A stretch of DNA of 52,508 bases, from the NCBI GenBank assembly GCA_019694595.1, contig JAIBBQ010000023.1:1-52508 (forward strand), in the 5' to 3' direction. The notes under the pieces were generated by a model. It searched no databases. It saw only the letters and a list, made by a program, of their open reading frames with translations, and was not told the DNA's origin. The translations under genes were made by a program, and so were the position numbers. The stretch comes from Myxococcaceae bacterium. GTDB taxonomy: Bacteria > Myxococcota > Myxococcia > Myxococcales > Myxococcaceae. Shown piece after piece: positions 1 to 8,379 of this stretch. The first letter of the stretch is position 1. Every line of letters starts with the position of its first letter.

Positions 1-650
1 TGAGCGAGGAGCGGGGCCGGGTGCTGGAGCGGCTGTGCGCCGGCGTCCGCGAGCACCTCGACGCCCTGCGGTTGCCCGGCGCGCGCTTCAGCGCCCGGCT
101 CACGCCCGCGGAGCTCGGGCCTTCGGGGGCCGACGCGCTGGCGCTGGAGTTCTCCGCCAACCCTGGCGAGGCGCCCCGGAGGCTCGAAGACGTGGCGTCG
201 GGCGGCGAGGCGTCGCGGCTGCTGCTCGCGGTGCGCGCGGCGGTGGCGCCGGGGCAGGGCGCGGGCTGCGTGGTGCTCGACGAGGCCGACCAGGGGGTGG
301 GCGGCGCGGCGGCGGAAGCGGTGGGCCGGCTGATCCACGAGCTCTCGTGCCACCGGCAGGTGCTCTGTGTCACCCACTCGCCTCAGGTGGCGGCCTTCGC
401 CGACGCCCACCTCAAGGTGGAGAAGGCGCAGGCCAAGGGGCGCACCCGCGCGAGCGTCACCACCCTGGGCGACGAGGCCCAGAAGCTCTCGGAGCTGGCG
501 CGCATGCTGTCGGGCGCGGCGGTGGGGCCGGAGGCGCGGGCCGCGGCCGCGGCGCTGGTGCGCAGCGCCCACCGGGGCCGGCCCGCCCGCAGGGCTGCCC
601 GGGGGCGGAGCGAGGTTCAGGCCCGACGACGAAATGCTGCCTTGCCCTGA
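1..650 (+). CDS. recN: DNA repair protein RecN, C-terminal part (5' end outside window)
   Basis: The reading frame enters from the left edge (first full codon at base 3) and stops at TGA 648-650, leaving about 215 codons. RecN is a cytoplasmic SMC-like ATPase that gathers at double-strand breaks and helps recombinational repair. Seen here is the distal ATPase half: an ABC-type signature SGGEASR near fragment residue 65, a Walker B stretch VVLDEADQGVGG (the family usually has FDEVDVGIGG), then the switch region THSPQVAAFAD. About 30 basic residues follow the family domain as a loose tail. The next gene starts 28 bases downstream on the same strand. The family call is firm; the missing start prevents any comment on total length. 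Confidence 0.93.
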   Translation, partial: SEERGRVLERLCAGVREHLDALRLPGARFSARLTPAELGPSGADALALEFSANPGEAPRRLEDVASGGEASRLLLAVRAAVAPGQGAGCVVLDEADQGVGGAAAEAVGRLIHELSCHRQVLCVTHSPQVAAFADAHLKVEKAQAKGRTRASVTTLGDEAQKLSELARMLSGAAVGPEARAAAAALVRSAHRGRPARRAARGRSEVQARRRNAALP

Positions 651-678
651 TGGGTCACCGGGCCTACCATCCCGCGCC

Positions 679-1470
679 GTGTCCAAGACGGCAGGGGATG
701 CGGGGCTCAAGGCGATCTCGGCGGGGCTCACCGACGTCGGCCGCAAGCGCAACCACAACGAAGACAGCTTCCTCATCGACGAGGATCTGCAGCTCTTCGT
801 GGTGGCTGACGGCATGGGCGGTCACGCCGGTGGCGGTACCGCCTCGCGCATCGCGGTGGAGACCATCGACAAGGAGCTGCGTCGGGTGCGTGACCTGCCC
901 GACTCGCCTTTCAAGGCCGAGACCAACCTGCAGGACTCTCCGCTGCCCGAGTTCCTGCGCGGCGCGGTGGAGCGCGCCTGCCTGGAGATCTTCAAGGCCG
1001 CCCAGGACGACCCCCGCCTCAACGGCATGGGCACCACCGTCATTTCCCTGTGCGTGCGCGGCGGGCACGCGCTCTTCGCCCACGTCGGCGACAGCCGGGC
1101 CTACCTGGTCCGCGGCGAGCTCATCCAGCAGATCAGCGAGGACCACTCGCTGGTGAACGAGCAGATCAAGGCCGGCATGATCACCCGGGACGAGGCCAAG
1201 CACTCCCGGTACAAGAACATCATCACCCGGTCGGTCGGCTTCGAAGAGGAGGTGCAGGTCGACGTCATGGGCCTGGTCTGCGAGCCGAACGACTACTTCG
1301 TTCTCTGTTCGGATGGATTGGCGAACCTCGTGGAAGACAAAGAGATTCGCGAGGTCGTCGGCGCCACCACGGACATCAAGGATGCCCCCAAGCGGCTCAT
1401 CGAGCTGGCCAACGAGCGCGGGGGGGATGACAACATCACCGTGATCGTGGTGAAGGCCGTCACTGCTTAG
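679..1470 (+). CDS. PP2C-family Ser/Thr protein phosphatase (Stp/PrpC type)
   Basis: This is a metal-dependent phosphatase that removes phosphate from Ser/Thr residues, the usual partner of bacterial eukaryote-like kinases. The 263 residues cover the single domain with all hallmark motifs: NHNEDS near residue 26, DGMGGHAGG near 45, GMGTT near 116, HVGDSRAYL near 136, CSDGL near 210 and GGDDN near 250. Metal-binding aspartates are present in each. I chose the GTG at 679 because the domain begins about 15 residues later; the frame stays open upstream into recN, so the start is not proved. No signal peptide or membrane segment is seen, so it is cytoplasmic. No kinase is adjacent; the nearest in the window starts at 17931. 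Confidence 0.93.
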   Translation: MSKTAGDAGLKAISAGLTDVGRKRNHNEDSFLIDEDLQLFVVADGMGGHAGGGTASRIAVETIDKELRRVRDLPDSPFKAETNLQDSPLPEFLRGAVERACLEIFKAAQDDPRLNGMGTTVISLCVRGGHALFAHVGDSRAYLVRGELIQQISEDHSLVNEQIKAGMITRDEAKHSRYKNIITRSVGFEEEVQVDVMGLVCEPNDYFVLCSDGLANLVEDKEIREVVGATTDIKDAPKRLIELANERGGDDNITVIVVKAVTA

Positions 1471-1563
1471 CTTTTTGGTTGCAGGGCCGAGCCGTTTTCG
1501 GTTTGTCTGCGCCACTTTTTGAGTTTCCCCGAACGTTTCGGGCGGGGAACGCGAGGCCGTGAG

Positions 1564-1570
1564 GGAAGGA
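1564..1570 (+). promoter_or_regulatory. Ribosome binding site supporting a TTG start
   Basis: The purine-rich GGAAGGA ends 7 bases before the TTG at 1578. It decides the start of the M23 peptidase gene, because no ATG or GTG in this frame lies at a better distance. Confidence 0.6.
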
Positions 1571-1577
1571 CAGCGCG

Positions 1578-2498
1578 TTGGCCAACGAGACCTTCACCCT
1601 GATCGTCGTTCCCGAGCACCACGCCGCGGAGGTGAAGCGTTTCCGCTTCCACCGCCGCTGGCTGACCCAGCTCGGCATCGTCGCCCTGGCGCTCCTGCTG
1701 CTCGCGGTGGGCGGCTTCGTCCACTACTTCAGCGTGGTGGGGGCGGCGAACGAGAACCCCGCGCTGCGCGACGAGAACGTGAAGCTCAAGGCCGAGCTGC
1801 TGGCCATTCGCGAGCGCCTGGAGCACATCGGCACCACGCTCGACCGGGTCGAACGCTTCGACCAGAAGCTGCGCGCCATCACCCTGCTGTCGGACCCCCA
1901 GCGCAACCTCGCCATGGGCCCCACCGAGAGCGAGCCGACCACCAACCTGCCGGCGAGCGACAACCAGTTCGTGCGCTCCAAGCCGTCGGAGACCCCCAAG
2001 GCGCTGTCCGAGAAGCTCGACAAGCTCTCCGCCGAAGCTGTGCGGCAGGAGCAGAGCCTCCAGGAGCTGCAGGCCTACTTCCAGGACCAGCGCTCGCTGC
2101 TCGCCTCGACCCCGTCGGTCTGGCCGGTGCGTGGCTGGGTGACGTCGGACTTCGGCCCCCGGGCCGACCCGTACACCGGCGAGCGCGTGATGCACGCCGG
2201 CCTCGACATCGCCGGCCCGCACGGCAAGGAAGTGCTCGCTCCTTCCGACGGCACGGTGGTCTTCGCCGGCCTCGAAGGCGGCTACGGCAACGTGCTGGTC
2301 ATCGACCACGGGTACGGCATCAAGACCCGGTACGGCCACCTGTCGTCGCTGCGCGTGAAGGCGGGCGAGAAGGTGAAGCGCGGGCAGCTGATCGCCGGGC
2401 TGGGCAACACCGGCCGGTCGACCGGCCCCCACCTGCACTACGAGGTGCGGGTCAACGGCATCGCGCAGAACCCCCGCAAGTTCATTCTCGACGAGTGA
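1578..2498 (+). CDS. M23-family murein endopeptidase (LytM/NlpD-like), membrane anchored
   Basis: This is a zinc peptidase predicted to cut peptidoglycan cross-links, or to activate amidases, from the periplasmic side of the inner membrane. The 306 residues run: a short cytoplasmic N-terminus, one membrane span at about 31-52, a coiled-coil-rich stretch at about 58-170, and a C-terminal LytM domain. The metal ligands are visible in HAGLD near residue 206 and HLHYE near 284, so it is probably an active enzyme rather than a degenerate LytM factor. The start is TTG, supported by a good Shine-Dalgarno at 1564-1570. It stands alone between the PP2C gene (107-base gap) and moaC (70-base gap). Confidence 0.9.
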   Translation: MANETFTLIVVPEHHAAEVKRFRFHRRWLTQLGIVALALLLLAVGGFVHYFSVVGAANENPALRDENVKLKAELLAIRERLEHIGTTLDRVERFDQKLRAITLLSDPQRNLAMGPTESEPTTNLPASDNQFVRSKPSETPKALSEKLDKLSAEAVRQEQSLQELQAYFQDQRSLLASTPSVWPVRGWVTSDFGPRADPYTGERVMHAGLDIAGPHGKEVLAPSDGTVVFAGLEGGYGNVLVIDHGYGIKTRYGHLSSLRVKAGEKVKRGQLIAGLGNTGRSTGPHLHYEVRVNGIAQNPRKFILDE

Positions 2499-2568
2499 GG
2501 GGCCAGCGGGTGACGCCCCACGGGCGCGCCTGCGGCATTCTTCGCCCGGCTGTGAGAAGACCTCCGCC

Positions 2569-3045
2569 ATGAAGATGGTCGACGTCGGCGGCAAGGCCAA
2601 GACGGACCGGTTGGCGGTGGCGACCGCCCGGGTGCGCATGCAGCCCAAGACGCTGCGCGCGGTCCGCGAAGGCCGGGTGGAGAAGGGCGACGTGCTGGCC
2701 GCGGCCAGGCTGGCCGGGGTGATGGCCGCCAAGCGCACGCCGGACCTGGTGCCGCTGTGCCACCCCATCGCGCTGTCCGGGGTCGAGGTGCAGGTGACGC
2801 CGGTGGTGGTGGGCGTCGAAGTGCGGGCCGAAGTGAAGACGGTGGACCGGACCGGCGTCGAGATGGAAGCACTCACCGCGGTCTGCGCGGCCTGCCTGAC
2901 GGTGTACGACATGCTCAAGTCGATGGATCGCGGCATGGTGATCGAGAAGGTGCAGCTGGAGCACAAGAGCGGCGGCCGCTCGGGCGTGTGGACGCGCGCC
3001 AGCGAAGGGCAGGCCCGGCTCAAGGCCAAGCGGGGGAACCGGTGA
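2569..3045 (+). CDS. moaC: Cyclic pyranopterin monophosphate synthase MoaC
   Basis: MoaC performs the second half of the first step of molybdenum cofactor synthesis, turning the MoaA product into cyclic pyranopterin monophosphate. The protein is 158 residues, the usual length, and shows the family segments KRTPDLVPLCHPI near 55-67, DRTGVEMEALTAV near 92-104 and SMDRGMVIEKVQL near 124-136. No other Mo-cofactor gene is in the window, so the pathway genes are scattered. Its stop codon overlaps the GTG of the following WD40-like gene (3042-3045), which suggests the two are translated together although no functional link is obvious. Confidence 0.95.
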   Translation: MKMVDVGGKAKTDRLAVATARVRMQPKTLRAVREGRVEKGDVLAAARLAGVMAAKRTPDLVPLCHPIALSGVEVQVTPVVVGVEVRAEVKTVDRTGVEMEALTAVCAACLTVYDMLKSMDRGMVIEKVQLEHKSGGRSGVWTRASEGQARLKAKRGNR

Positions 3046-3977
3046 AGGCGCTCGCGCTGGCGCTGGCGTTCGCGGCGGTGCCTCCGGCGCTCCTGCCCGG
3101 CGCTCCCTCGGCGGTGCTCACCGGCCCCGGCCAGTCGCTGCTGGCCATCACCTACTCGCCCGATGGCGGGGCGCTGGTGGTCACCGGGCTCGACCGCACC
3201 GTGCGCGCCTGGGCGATGCCGTCGCAGGCCCCGCTCGCCGCGCTCGACGGCGGCGAGAACCCGGTCGACGCCCTGGCCTTCAGCCCCGACGGCACCCGGC
3301 TGGCGTACGGCGACCAGGCCTTCTGGGCGCGGGTGGTGACGTGGCCGTCGCTCGCGCCCGCCGGCGAGGTGATTCACCCGTCGGCGGTGGTCTCCCTCGC
3401 CTTCTCGCCGAAGGCCGACCGGCTGGCCGTTTCCAGCCCGAGCGGCACGGGCGGGCTCTACGCAGCGACGGGCGGCAAGCAGCTCGCCGAGGTGCGCTCG
3501 CGCTGCGCGGCGTTCCGCGCCGACGGGGCGAGCCTGGTGACCGCGCAGATCTCCGGTGCGCTGTCGGTGGTCGACGTGAAGACCGGCAAGGTCCGCTCGA
3601 GCTTCTCCACCAACGGCCACGTGCCCGCGGTGCTGGTGCTGGCCGACGACCAGACCGCGCTCACCGCCAGCCCGAAGGACGCGGAGATTCGCGTGTGGGA
3701 CCTCAAGGCGGGCAAGGCGCTGCGCGTCTTCCGCGGCCACGGCCAGGGTGTGCACTCGCTGTCGCTGTCGGCCGACCGCACGCTGCTCGCGTCGACCGGG
3801 GTCGACCGCACGGTGCGCGTGTGGGACGTGAAGAGCGGCCGCGAGCTCTGGCAGCGCCCGGTCGAGTATTCCGCCTTCGCCGCCCTCTCGCCCGACGGCA
3901 AGACGGTGGCGGTGGCCGACGGCGCGGTGGTCAAGCTGTGGCCGGTCACCTTGGACGCCGACGCCGGCACCCGCTGA
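3042..3977 (+). CDS. Exported WD40-like repeat protein
   Basis: The 311-residue protein has a hydrophobic N-terminus (about residues 1-22) that looks like a signal peptide, then a series of about six or seven beta-propeller repeats. Typical units are visible: SPDGGALVVTG, SPDGTRLAYG, SADRTLLASTGVDRTVRVWD and SPDGKTVAVADGAVVKLW. Such propellers are binding scaffolds; nothing here indicates enzyme activity. The GTG start at 3042 overlaps the moaC stop (GTGA), implying coupled translation. It ends 10 bases before the convergent NUDIX gene. The partner bound by the propeller cannot be told from sequence. Confidence 0.82.
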   Translation: MKALALALAFAAVPPALLPGAPSAVLTGPGQSLLAITYSPDGGALVVTGLDRTVRAWAMPSQAPLAALDGGENPVDALAFSPDGTRLAYGDQAFWARVVTWPSLAPAGEVIHPSAVVSLAFSPKADRLAVSSPSGTGGLYAATGGKQLAEVRSRCAAFRADGASLVTAQISGALSVVDVKTGKVRSSFSTNGHVPAVLVLADDQTALTASPKDAEIRVWDLKAGKALRVFRGHGQGVHSLSLSADRTLLASTGVDRTVRVWDVKSGRELWQRPVEYSAFAALSPDGKTVAVADGAVVKLWPVTLDADAGTR

Positions 3978-3978
3978 C

Positions 3979-4005
3979 GGCCGGCGCTCAGCCGACGGGC
4001 CGGCC
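3979..4005. terminator. Possible bidirectional hairpin between convergent genes
   Basis: GGCCGGC (3979-3985) and GCCGGCC (3999-4005) form a 7-bp inverted repeat around a 13-base loop, spanning the junction of the convergent WD40-like and NUDIX genes. There is no T tract on either side, so intrinsic termination is only a possibility. Confidence 0.3.
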
Positions 4006-4542
4006 GAGGCCTGCGAAGTAGAACGCGGACAGCACCAGGGCGTGGCTGATCTCGCCCCGGGCCACCAGCGCGCCCAGCTCGGCCTCGGGCACCACCACGA
4101 GCTCGAGGTCCTCTCCGTGGTCGGGGCGCCCGCCGTGGACCTGCACGCAGCCGGTCGCCAGGTAGGTGTGGAGCCGGTTGTCCTGGAGCGCGGGGTTGGG
4201 GTGGCAGACGCCCAGGGGCACGAGCTTCGCGGGCCGGAAGCCCGTCTCTTCTTCCAGCTCGCGGGCGGCGGCGGTGGCGGGCGCTTCGCCGGGGTCGACC
4301 ATGCCGCCGGGGATCTCCAGCGTCGGCGCGAGGATGCCGGCACGGAACTGCCGCACCAGCACCACGCGTCGATCGTCGGTGAGCGCCACCACGTTGACCC
4401 AGTCCGGGCACTCGAGCGTGACGCGGGGGTGCTCGCGGCCGTCGCGCGGGTCCTTCAGGGTGAGCTCCCGCAGCGTGAAGATGTGGAGGTCGAGGCGGCG
4501 GTGCTCGGCGACCACCGACCACGGGGCGATTCGGCTGGCCAT
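3988..4542 (-). CDS. NUDIX hydrolase, ADP-ribose pyrophosphatase-like
   Basis: This is a cytoplasmic hydrolase that cleaves nucleoside diphosphates linked to another moiety; ADP-ribose-type substrates are the likeliest. The 184-residue protein carries a complete NUDIX box at about residues 76-98: GGMVDPGE, seven residues, then RELEEETGF. The preceding region (VVLVRQFRAGILAPTLEIP) is typical of the ADP-ribose pyrophosphatase subgroup. The start at 4542 has an AAGGAG Shine-Dalgarno 7 bases upstream on the minus strand. It converges on the WD40-like gene and diverges from the protease gene at 4639. Confidence 0.9.
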   Translation of the reverse strand: MASRIAPWSVVAEHRRLDLHIFTLRELTLKDPRDGREHPRVTLECPDWVNVVALTDDRRVVLVRQFRAGILAPTLEIPGGMVDPGEAPATAAARELEEETGFRPAKLVPLGVCHPNPALQDNRLHTYLATGCVQVHGGRPDHGEDLELVVVPEAELGALVARGEISHALVLSAFYFAGLGRPVG

Positions 4543-4638
4543 GGGCTGGCTCCTTAGCAGGTGGGGTGTCAAGCCACCGTGTGGCGCACGGGGGGCAGCG
4601 CGCCGCCTCCAGACGCGGTTAGATGGAGCCCTCGTCCG

Positions 4639-5622
4639 ATGCCGCCGATCTCTCTCTTCCCGATGCCCGTCGAGCGGGCGGGCGCGCTGGTGGTGCTCGA
4701 GTTCCCCGAGACGTGGGGGCTGGGGTTCCTCGCGCCCGGCGGCCTCATCACCACCTGCTACCACGTGGTCACCGCGGAGAAGGCGGTCACCGCCCACCTC
4801 GCCGACGGCCGGTCGTTCTCGGTGCGGCAGGTGGTGAGCCTCGACCAGCGGCGCGACCTCGCGGTGCTGGCGCTCAACGCCAAGGTGGAGCCGGCGCTCG
4901 CGCTCGCGGCGCCCCGGCTGGTGGAAGAAGGCAGCAGCGTCTTCGCGTACGGGCTCGTGCCCGGCGCCCGGCGCCTGCGCTGGGTGGAAGCGAAGGTGGG
5001 GGCGATCCAGGTGCTGGGGGCCTCCCTCACCGCGTACCGGCTGGAAGGCGAGCTCCCGGCCGACGGCTCGGGCAGCCCGCTCCTGTCGCCCACCGGCGAG
5101 GTGGTCGGGGTGCTCACCGTGGCGGAGACGCCCGGCGGCAAGGTCTCGCTGGGGGTGCCCGCGCGCTACCTGCCGCCGATGTACGCCGCGCCGCAGCGGC
5201 TGCCGTTGTCGGCGCTGACGCCGGTCGAGAAGAAGACGCCCAAGCGCGAGGTGCCGGTGCACCCGCTGGCGATGCTCGAAGGGTCCAACGCCAAGGGGCT
5301 CGAGCAGCTGCTCCAGGGCATCGCCGGGGCCATCCGCGTCGGGGCGCCCGCCTACAACCAGGGCGACCACGAGCGGTGCTACCGGGTCTACGCCGACGCG
5401 GCCCACCGGCTGGTGGCCCAGTGCCGCGATTGCCCGGGCCCCTTGAAGGCGCTGCAAGACGGCCTCGAGCGCGCCGCCCAGCTGGCGGACTTCGATGCCC
5501 GCGCCTGGGCGATGCGCGACGCCTTCGACGGGCTGCTGGTGGTGATCGAGAAGTGGTTCCGCGCCCAGTCGGTGCGGGTCTCGAGCCCGCCGGCCAAGGG
5601 CAGCGGCTCGCTGCTCAACTGA
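4639..5622 (+). CDS. Trypsin-like serine protease with a Cys-containing C-terminal domain
   Basis: Residues 10-190 resemble the S1/HtrA fold. The catalytic His is in TTCYHVVT near residue 42, the Asp in RRDLAVLAL near 72 and the Ser in DGSGSPLLSPTGEVVGVL near 146. The nucleophile loop reads GSGSP instead of the usual GNSGGP, so activity is probable but not certain. There is no signal peptide, so unlike most HtrA proteins it seems cytoplasmic. No PDZ domain follows. Instead there is a helical region (about 210-327) with CYRVYADAAHRLVAQCRDCPG, whose function I do not recognise. I chose ATG 4639 because the homologous region begins within 10 residues; the frame is open to 4561. Confidence 0.78.
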   Translation: MPPISLFPMPVERAGALVVLEFPETWGLGFLAPGGLITTCYHVVTAEKAVTAHLADGRSFSVRQVVSLDQRRDLAVLALNAKVEPALALAAPRLVEEGSSVFAYGLVPGARRLRWVEAKVGAIQVLGASLTAYRLEGELPADGSGSPLLSPTGEVVGVLTVAETPGGKVSLGVPARYLPPMYAAPQRLPLSALTPVEKKTPKREVPVHPLAMLEGSNAKGLEQLLQGIAGAIRVGAPAYNQGDHERCYRVYADAAHRLVAQCRDCPGPLKALQDGLERAAQLADFDARAWAMRDAFDGLLVVIEKWFRAQSVRVSSPPAKGSGSLLN

Positions 5623-5667
5623 CGCCCGTCGAAGGCTTTGAGCTGCCCGCCCGGGTTCTGCTAGCGA

Positions 5668-6141
5668 GTGGCCACCGTGCGTCGGCTCGTGCTCCTGGTG
5701 TTCCTGTGCTGCGCCTGCGCCGGGCAGAAGGGCGCGCTGCTCACCGCCGAGGAGCAGCGGGACCACGGCGCCCGGGTGCTCCCGGCGCCCCAGCCCCAGG
5801 TCTTCGCCGCCGCCTCGGCCGCGTTGCGGTCGCTCGGGTACCCCCAGGCCATCGAGGAGCCAGGGCTCGGCCTGCTCAAGACGGGGCGCAAGCTGGTGCG
5901 CTCGGTGGTCCAGGCGGGGGTGGGGGAAGTGCCCGTCTCGCGACAGTACGCGCTGCACCTGCGGGCGACCGGCGCCGGCACCGAGGTGGTCGCCGAGCCG
6001 TTCCTGTTCATCGGGGAGCGCGACGTCTCGCGCGAGCCGGTGTGGCAGCTCGACGGCGATGACGGCGAGCGCGCGCTGTGGGACGCGCTGTTCAAGGAGA
6101 TCGCCGGGCTCCTGGCCCCGGCGCCGGCCCCGGGGCTCTGA
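5668..6141 (+). CDS. Small putative lipoprotein, unknown function
   Basis: The 157-residue protein begins with a hydrophobic stretch ending in a cysteine cluster (LVFLCCACAG), which reads as a lipoprotein signal with the modified Cys near residue 15-18. The remainder is soluble, with alternating hydrophobic strands (for example QYALHLRATGAGTEVVAEPF). I recognise no family. The start is GTG at 5668; another GTG at 5677 is equally close to the signal sequence. The YceI gene begins 2 bases after its stop, so the two are probably co-transcribed. It may be an envelope protein working near the YceI protein, but that rests only on proximity. Confidence 0.7.
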   Translation: MATVRRLVLLVFLCCACAGQKGALLTAEEQRDHGARVLPAPQPQVFAAASAALRSLGYPQAIEEPGLGLLKTGRKLVRSVVQAGVGEVPVSRQYALHLRATGAGTEVVAEPFLFIGERDVSREPVWQLDGDDGERALWDALFKEIAGLLAPAPAPGL

Positions 6142-6143
6142 CC

Positions 6144-6653
6144 ATGCCGACCTTCGATCTGCAGACCGCCGAGGTGCTCGTCTTCACCTTCAAGGAAGGC
6201 GCGCTGGCCGCGATGGCCCACGACCTCAAGCTCCGCTTCCGCCGGGGCACCATCACCGTCGACGGCGCTCAGGTGCGGGCCACGGTGGAGGCGGCCTCGC
6301 TCGCGGTGGTCTGCCCGCGCAAGGCAGGGCAGGACGCGCCGGGCGTGCTCCCCGAGCTGCTCTACGGCGAGATCGAGAAGAACGCCGCCAAGGACGTGCT
6401 CGAGGTCTCACGGTTCCCCGAGGTCCGCTTCGAATCGACGGCGGTCGACGCCGGCACCGTCCGCGGCCGGCTGACGCTGCACGGGGTCACCCGGGAGATC
6501 GCCGCAGCGCGCACCGACGACGCCACCTCGAGCCTCGCCCGCTTCGAGCTCGACCAGCGCGACTTCGGCATCACCCCGTACAAGGCGATGCTGGGCACGC
6601 TCAAGGTGAAGCCGAAGCTCGAGATCACCGTGCGCCTGCCGCGCCTTTCGTGA
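6144..6653 (+). CDS. YceI-family lipocalin-like protein
   Basis: YceI proteins form an extended beta-barrel that binds long polyisoprenoid or other amphiphilic molecules. This 169-residue version shows the family pattern: AHDLKLRF near residue 28, the SRFPEVRFES stretch near 90, GRLTLHGVTREI near 107, and the end-domain DFGITPYKAMLGTLKVKPKLEI. It lacks an N-terminal signal peptide from ATG 6144, so it may act in the cytoplasm, as some family members do. The upstream lipoprotein stop is 2 bases away, suggesting one transcript. Confidence 0.85.
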   Translation: MPTFDLQTAEVLVFTFKEGALAAMAHDLKLRFRRGTITVDGAQVRATVEAASLAVVCPRKAGQDAPGVLPELLYGEIEKNAAKDVLEVSRFPEVRFESTAVDAGTVRGRLTLHGVTREIAAARTDDATSSLARFELDQRDFGITPYKAMLGTLKVKPKLEITVRLPRLS

Positions 6654-6707
6654 GCCGCGCCTTTCGTGCATAAGCGGCGGGTCAGTCCCCCTCGCGCAGG
6701 AGCCGCC

Positions 6708-8345
6708 ATGATCTCGGGTCAGCAGCAGGTGCCGCCGCCGTCGAACGAGCCGGTGCTGTCGTACGCCCCCGGCAGTCCCGAGCGCGCCGAGCTCAAGGCG
6801 GCGCTCAAGACCGCCGCCGGGCAGCGCCCCGAGATTCCGCTGGTCATCGGCGGGCAGGAAGTGCGCAGCGGCAAGCTGCACGACGTGCGCTCGCCGCACC
6901 GGCATCAACACGTGCTGGCGCAGGTGCACGAGGCGTCGCCGGCCCACGTGGGGCAGGCCATCGAGTCCGCGATGAAGGTGAAGCCGCAGTGGGCGGCGAT
7001 GCCGTTCCACGAGCGGGCGGCGATCTTCCTGCGAGCGGCCGAGCTGGTGGCCACCCGGCGCCGCGCGCAGATCAACGCGGCCACCATGCTGGGGCAGTCG
7101 AAGACCGCCCACCAGTCGGAGATCGACGCCGCGTGCGAGGCGATCGACTTCCTGCGCTTCAACGTGCGCTTCGCCGAGCAGCTGCTGGCGCAGCAGCCGA
7201 TCTCCAGCCCCGGGGTGTGGAACTCCACCGATTACCGGCCGCTCGACGGGTTCGTGCTGGCCATCGCCCCGTTCAACTTCACCGCCATCGGGGTGAACCT
7301 GTGCACCGCGCCCGCGCTCATGGGCAACGTGGTGGTGCTCAAGCCGGCGCAGACCGCGGTGCTCTCGGCGTGGGCCTGGTACCAGGCGCTGCGCGACTGC
7401 GGCCTGCCCGACGGGGTGATCAACTTCGTGCCCGGGCCCGGCTCGGCCATCGGCGGGGTGGCGATTCCCCACCGCGACCTGGGCGGCGTGCACTTCACCG
7501 GCGGCACCGGCACCTTCAACGGCATCTGGAAGACGGTGGCGGAGAACCTGGGCACCTACCGCCAGTACCCGCGGCTGGTGGGCGAGACCGGCGGCAAGGA
7601 CTTCATCTTCGTGCACCCGTCGGCCGAGGGGGACCTCGACGCGGTGGCGGTGGCCATCGCCCGCGGCGGCTTCGAGTACCAGGGGCAGAAGTGCAGCGCC
7701 TGCTCGCGGGTCTACGTGCCGCAGTCGCTGTGGCCCAAGCTCGAGCAGCGCCTGGTGCCGATGATCGAAGGCCTCACCATGGGCGACGTGGCCGACTTCC
7801 GGAACTTCATGGGCGCGGTGATCGACGAGAAGTCGTTCGCCAACACCGAGCGCTACCTGGCGCTCGCGAAGTCGAGCCCCGACTGCGCGGTGCTCGCCGG
7901 CGGGCAGACCGACCGCCGCGAAGGCTGGTTCGTGCGGCCGACGCTGGTGAAGACCACCAACCCGACGCACCGGCTGATGGTGGAAGAGATCTTCGCGCCG
8001 GTGGTGACGCTGTACGTGTACCCCGACGCCAAGCTCGAGGAGACGGTGGCCTCGTGCGACCAGGCCTCGCCGTACGCGCTCACCGGGGCCATCTTCGCCC
8101 GCGACCGCGCGGCGGTGGCCATGCTCTCGCAGGGCCTGCGCCACGCTGCGGGCAACTTCTACGTCAACGACAAGCCGACCGGCGCGGTGGTGGGGCAGCA
8201 GCCCTTCGGCGGCAGCCGCATGTCGGGCACCAACGACAAGGCGGGCTCGATGCTCAACCTGGTGCGGTGGGTCAGCCCGCGCACGGTGAAGGAGACCTTC
8301 GTGCCGCCGACCCAGGTGGGCTACCCCTTCCTGGGGGCGGAGTGA
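6708..8345 (+). CDS. pruA: L-glutamate gamma-semialdehyde (1-pyrroline-5-carboxylate) dehydrogenase
   Basis: This NAD-dependent aldehyde dehydrogenase oxidises glutamate semialdehyde to glutamate, the last step of proline breakdown. The 545 residues match the stand-alone ALDH4 type in length. Visible motifs are APFNFTAIG near 188, the nucleotide-binding FTGGTGTF near 263, the general-base Glu in GETGGKD near 292 and the catalytic Cys in YQGQKCSACSR near 329. The start at ATG 6708 is set by an AGGAG six bases upstream. No proline dehydrogenase is adjacent, so the two steps are encoded apart. It is flanked by a 54-base gap to the YceI gene and a 34-base gap to the fur-type regulator. Confidence 0.93.
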   Translation: MISGQQQVPPPSNEPVLSYAPGSPERAELKAALKTAAGQRPEIPLVIGGQEVRSGKLHDVRSPHRHQHVLAQVHEASPAHVGQAIESAMKVKPQWAAMPFHERAAIFLRAAELVATRRRAQINAATMLGQSKTAHQSEIDAACEAIDFLRFNVRFAEQLLAQQPISSPGVWNSTDYRPLDGFVLAIAPFNFTAIGVNLCTAPALMGNVVVLKPAQTAVLSAWAWYQALRDCGLPDGVINFVPGPGSAIGGVAIPHRDLGGVHFTGGTGTFNGIWKTVAENLGTYRQYPRLVGETGGKDFIFVHPSAEGDLDAVAVAIARGGFEYQGQKCSACSRVYVPQSLWPKLEQRLVPMIEGLTMGDVADFRNFMGAVIDEKSFANTERYLALAKSSPDCAVLAGGQTDRREGWFVRPTLVKTTNPTHRLMVEEIFAPVVTLYVYPDAKLEETVASCDQASPYALTGAIFARDRAAVAMLSQGLRHAAGNFYVNDKPTGAVVGQQPFGGSRMSGTNDKAGSMLNLVRWVSPRTVKETFVPPTQVGYPFLGAE

Positions 8346-8379
8346 GCGTCTGGCCGGGCCTGGCGCTAGACTCCAGGGC

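Noticed and set aside
1467-4343. Long open frames on the strand opposite real genes (also 16223-18694, 17886-20483, 21126-23474 and 26174-28468)
   Set aside because: They are shadows of strongly coding genes in very GC-rich DNA; their translations are low-complexity Arg/Ala/His/Gly with no domain, while the opposite strand holds recognisable families.
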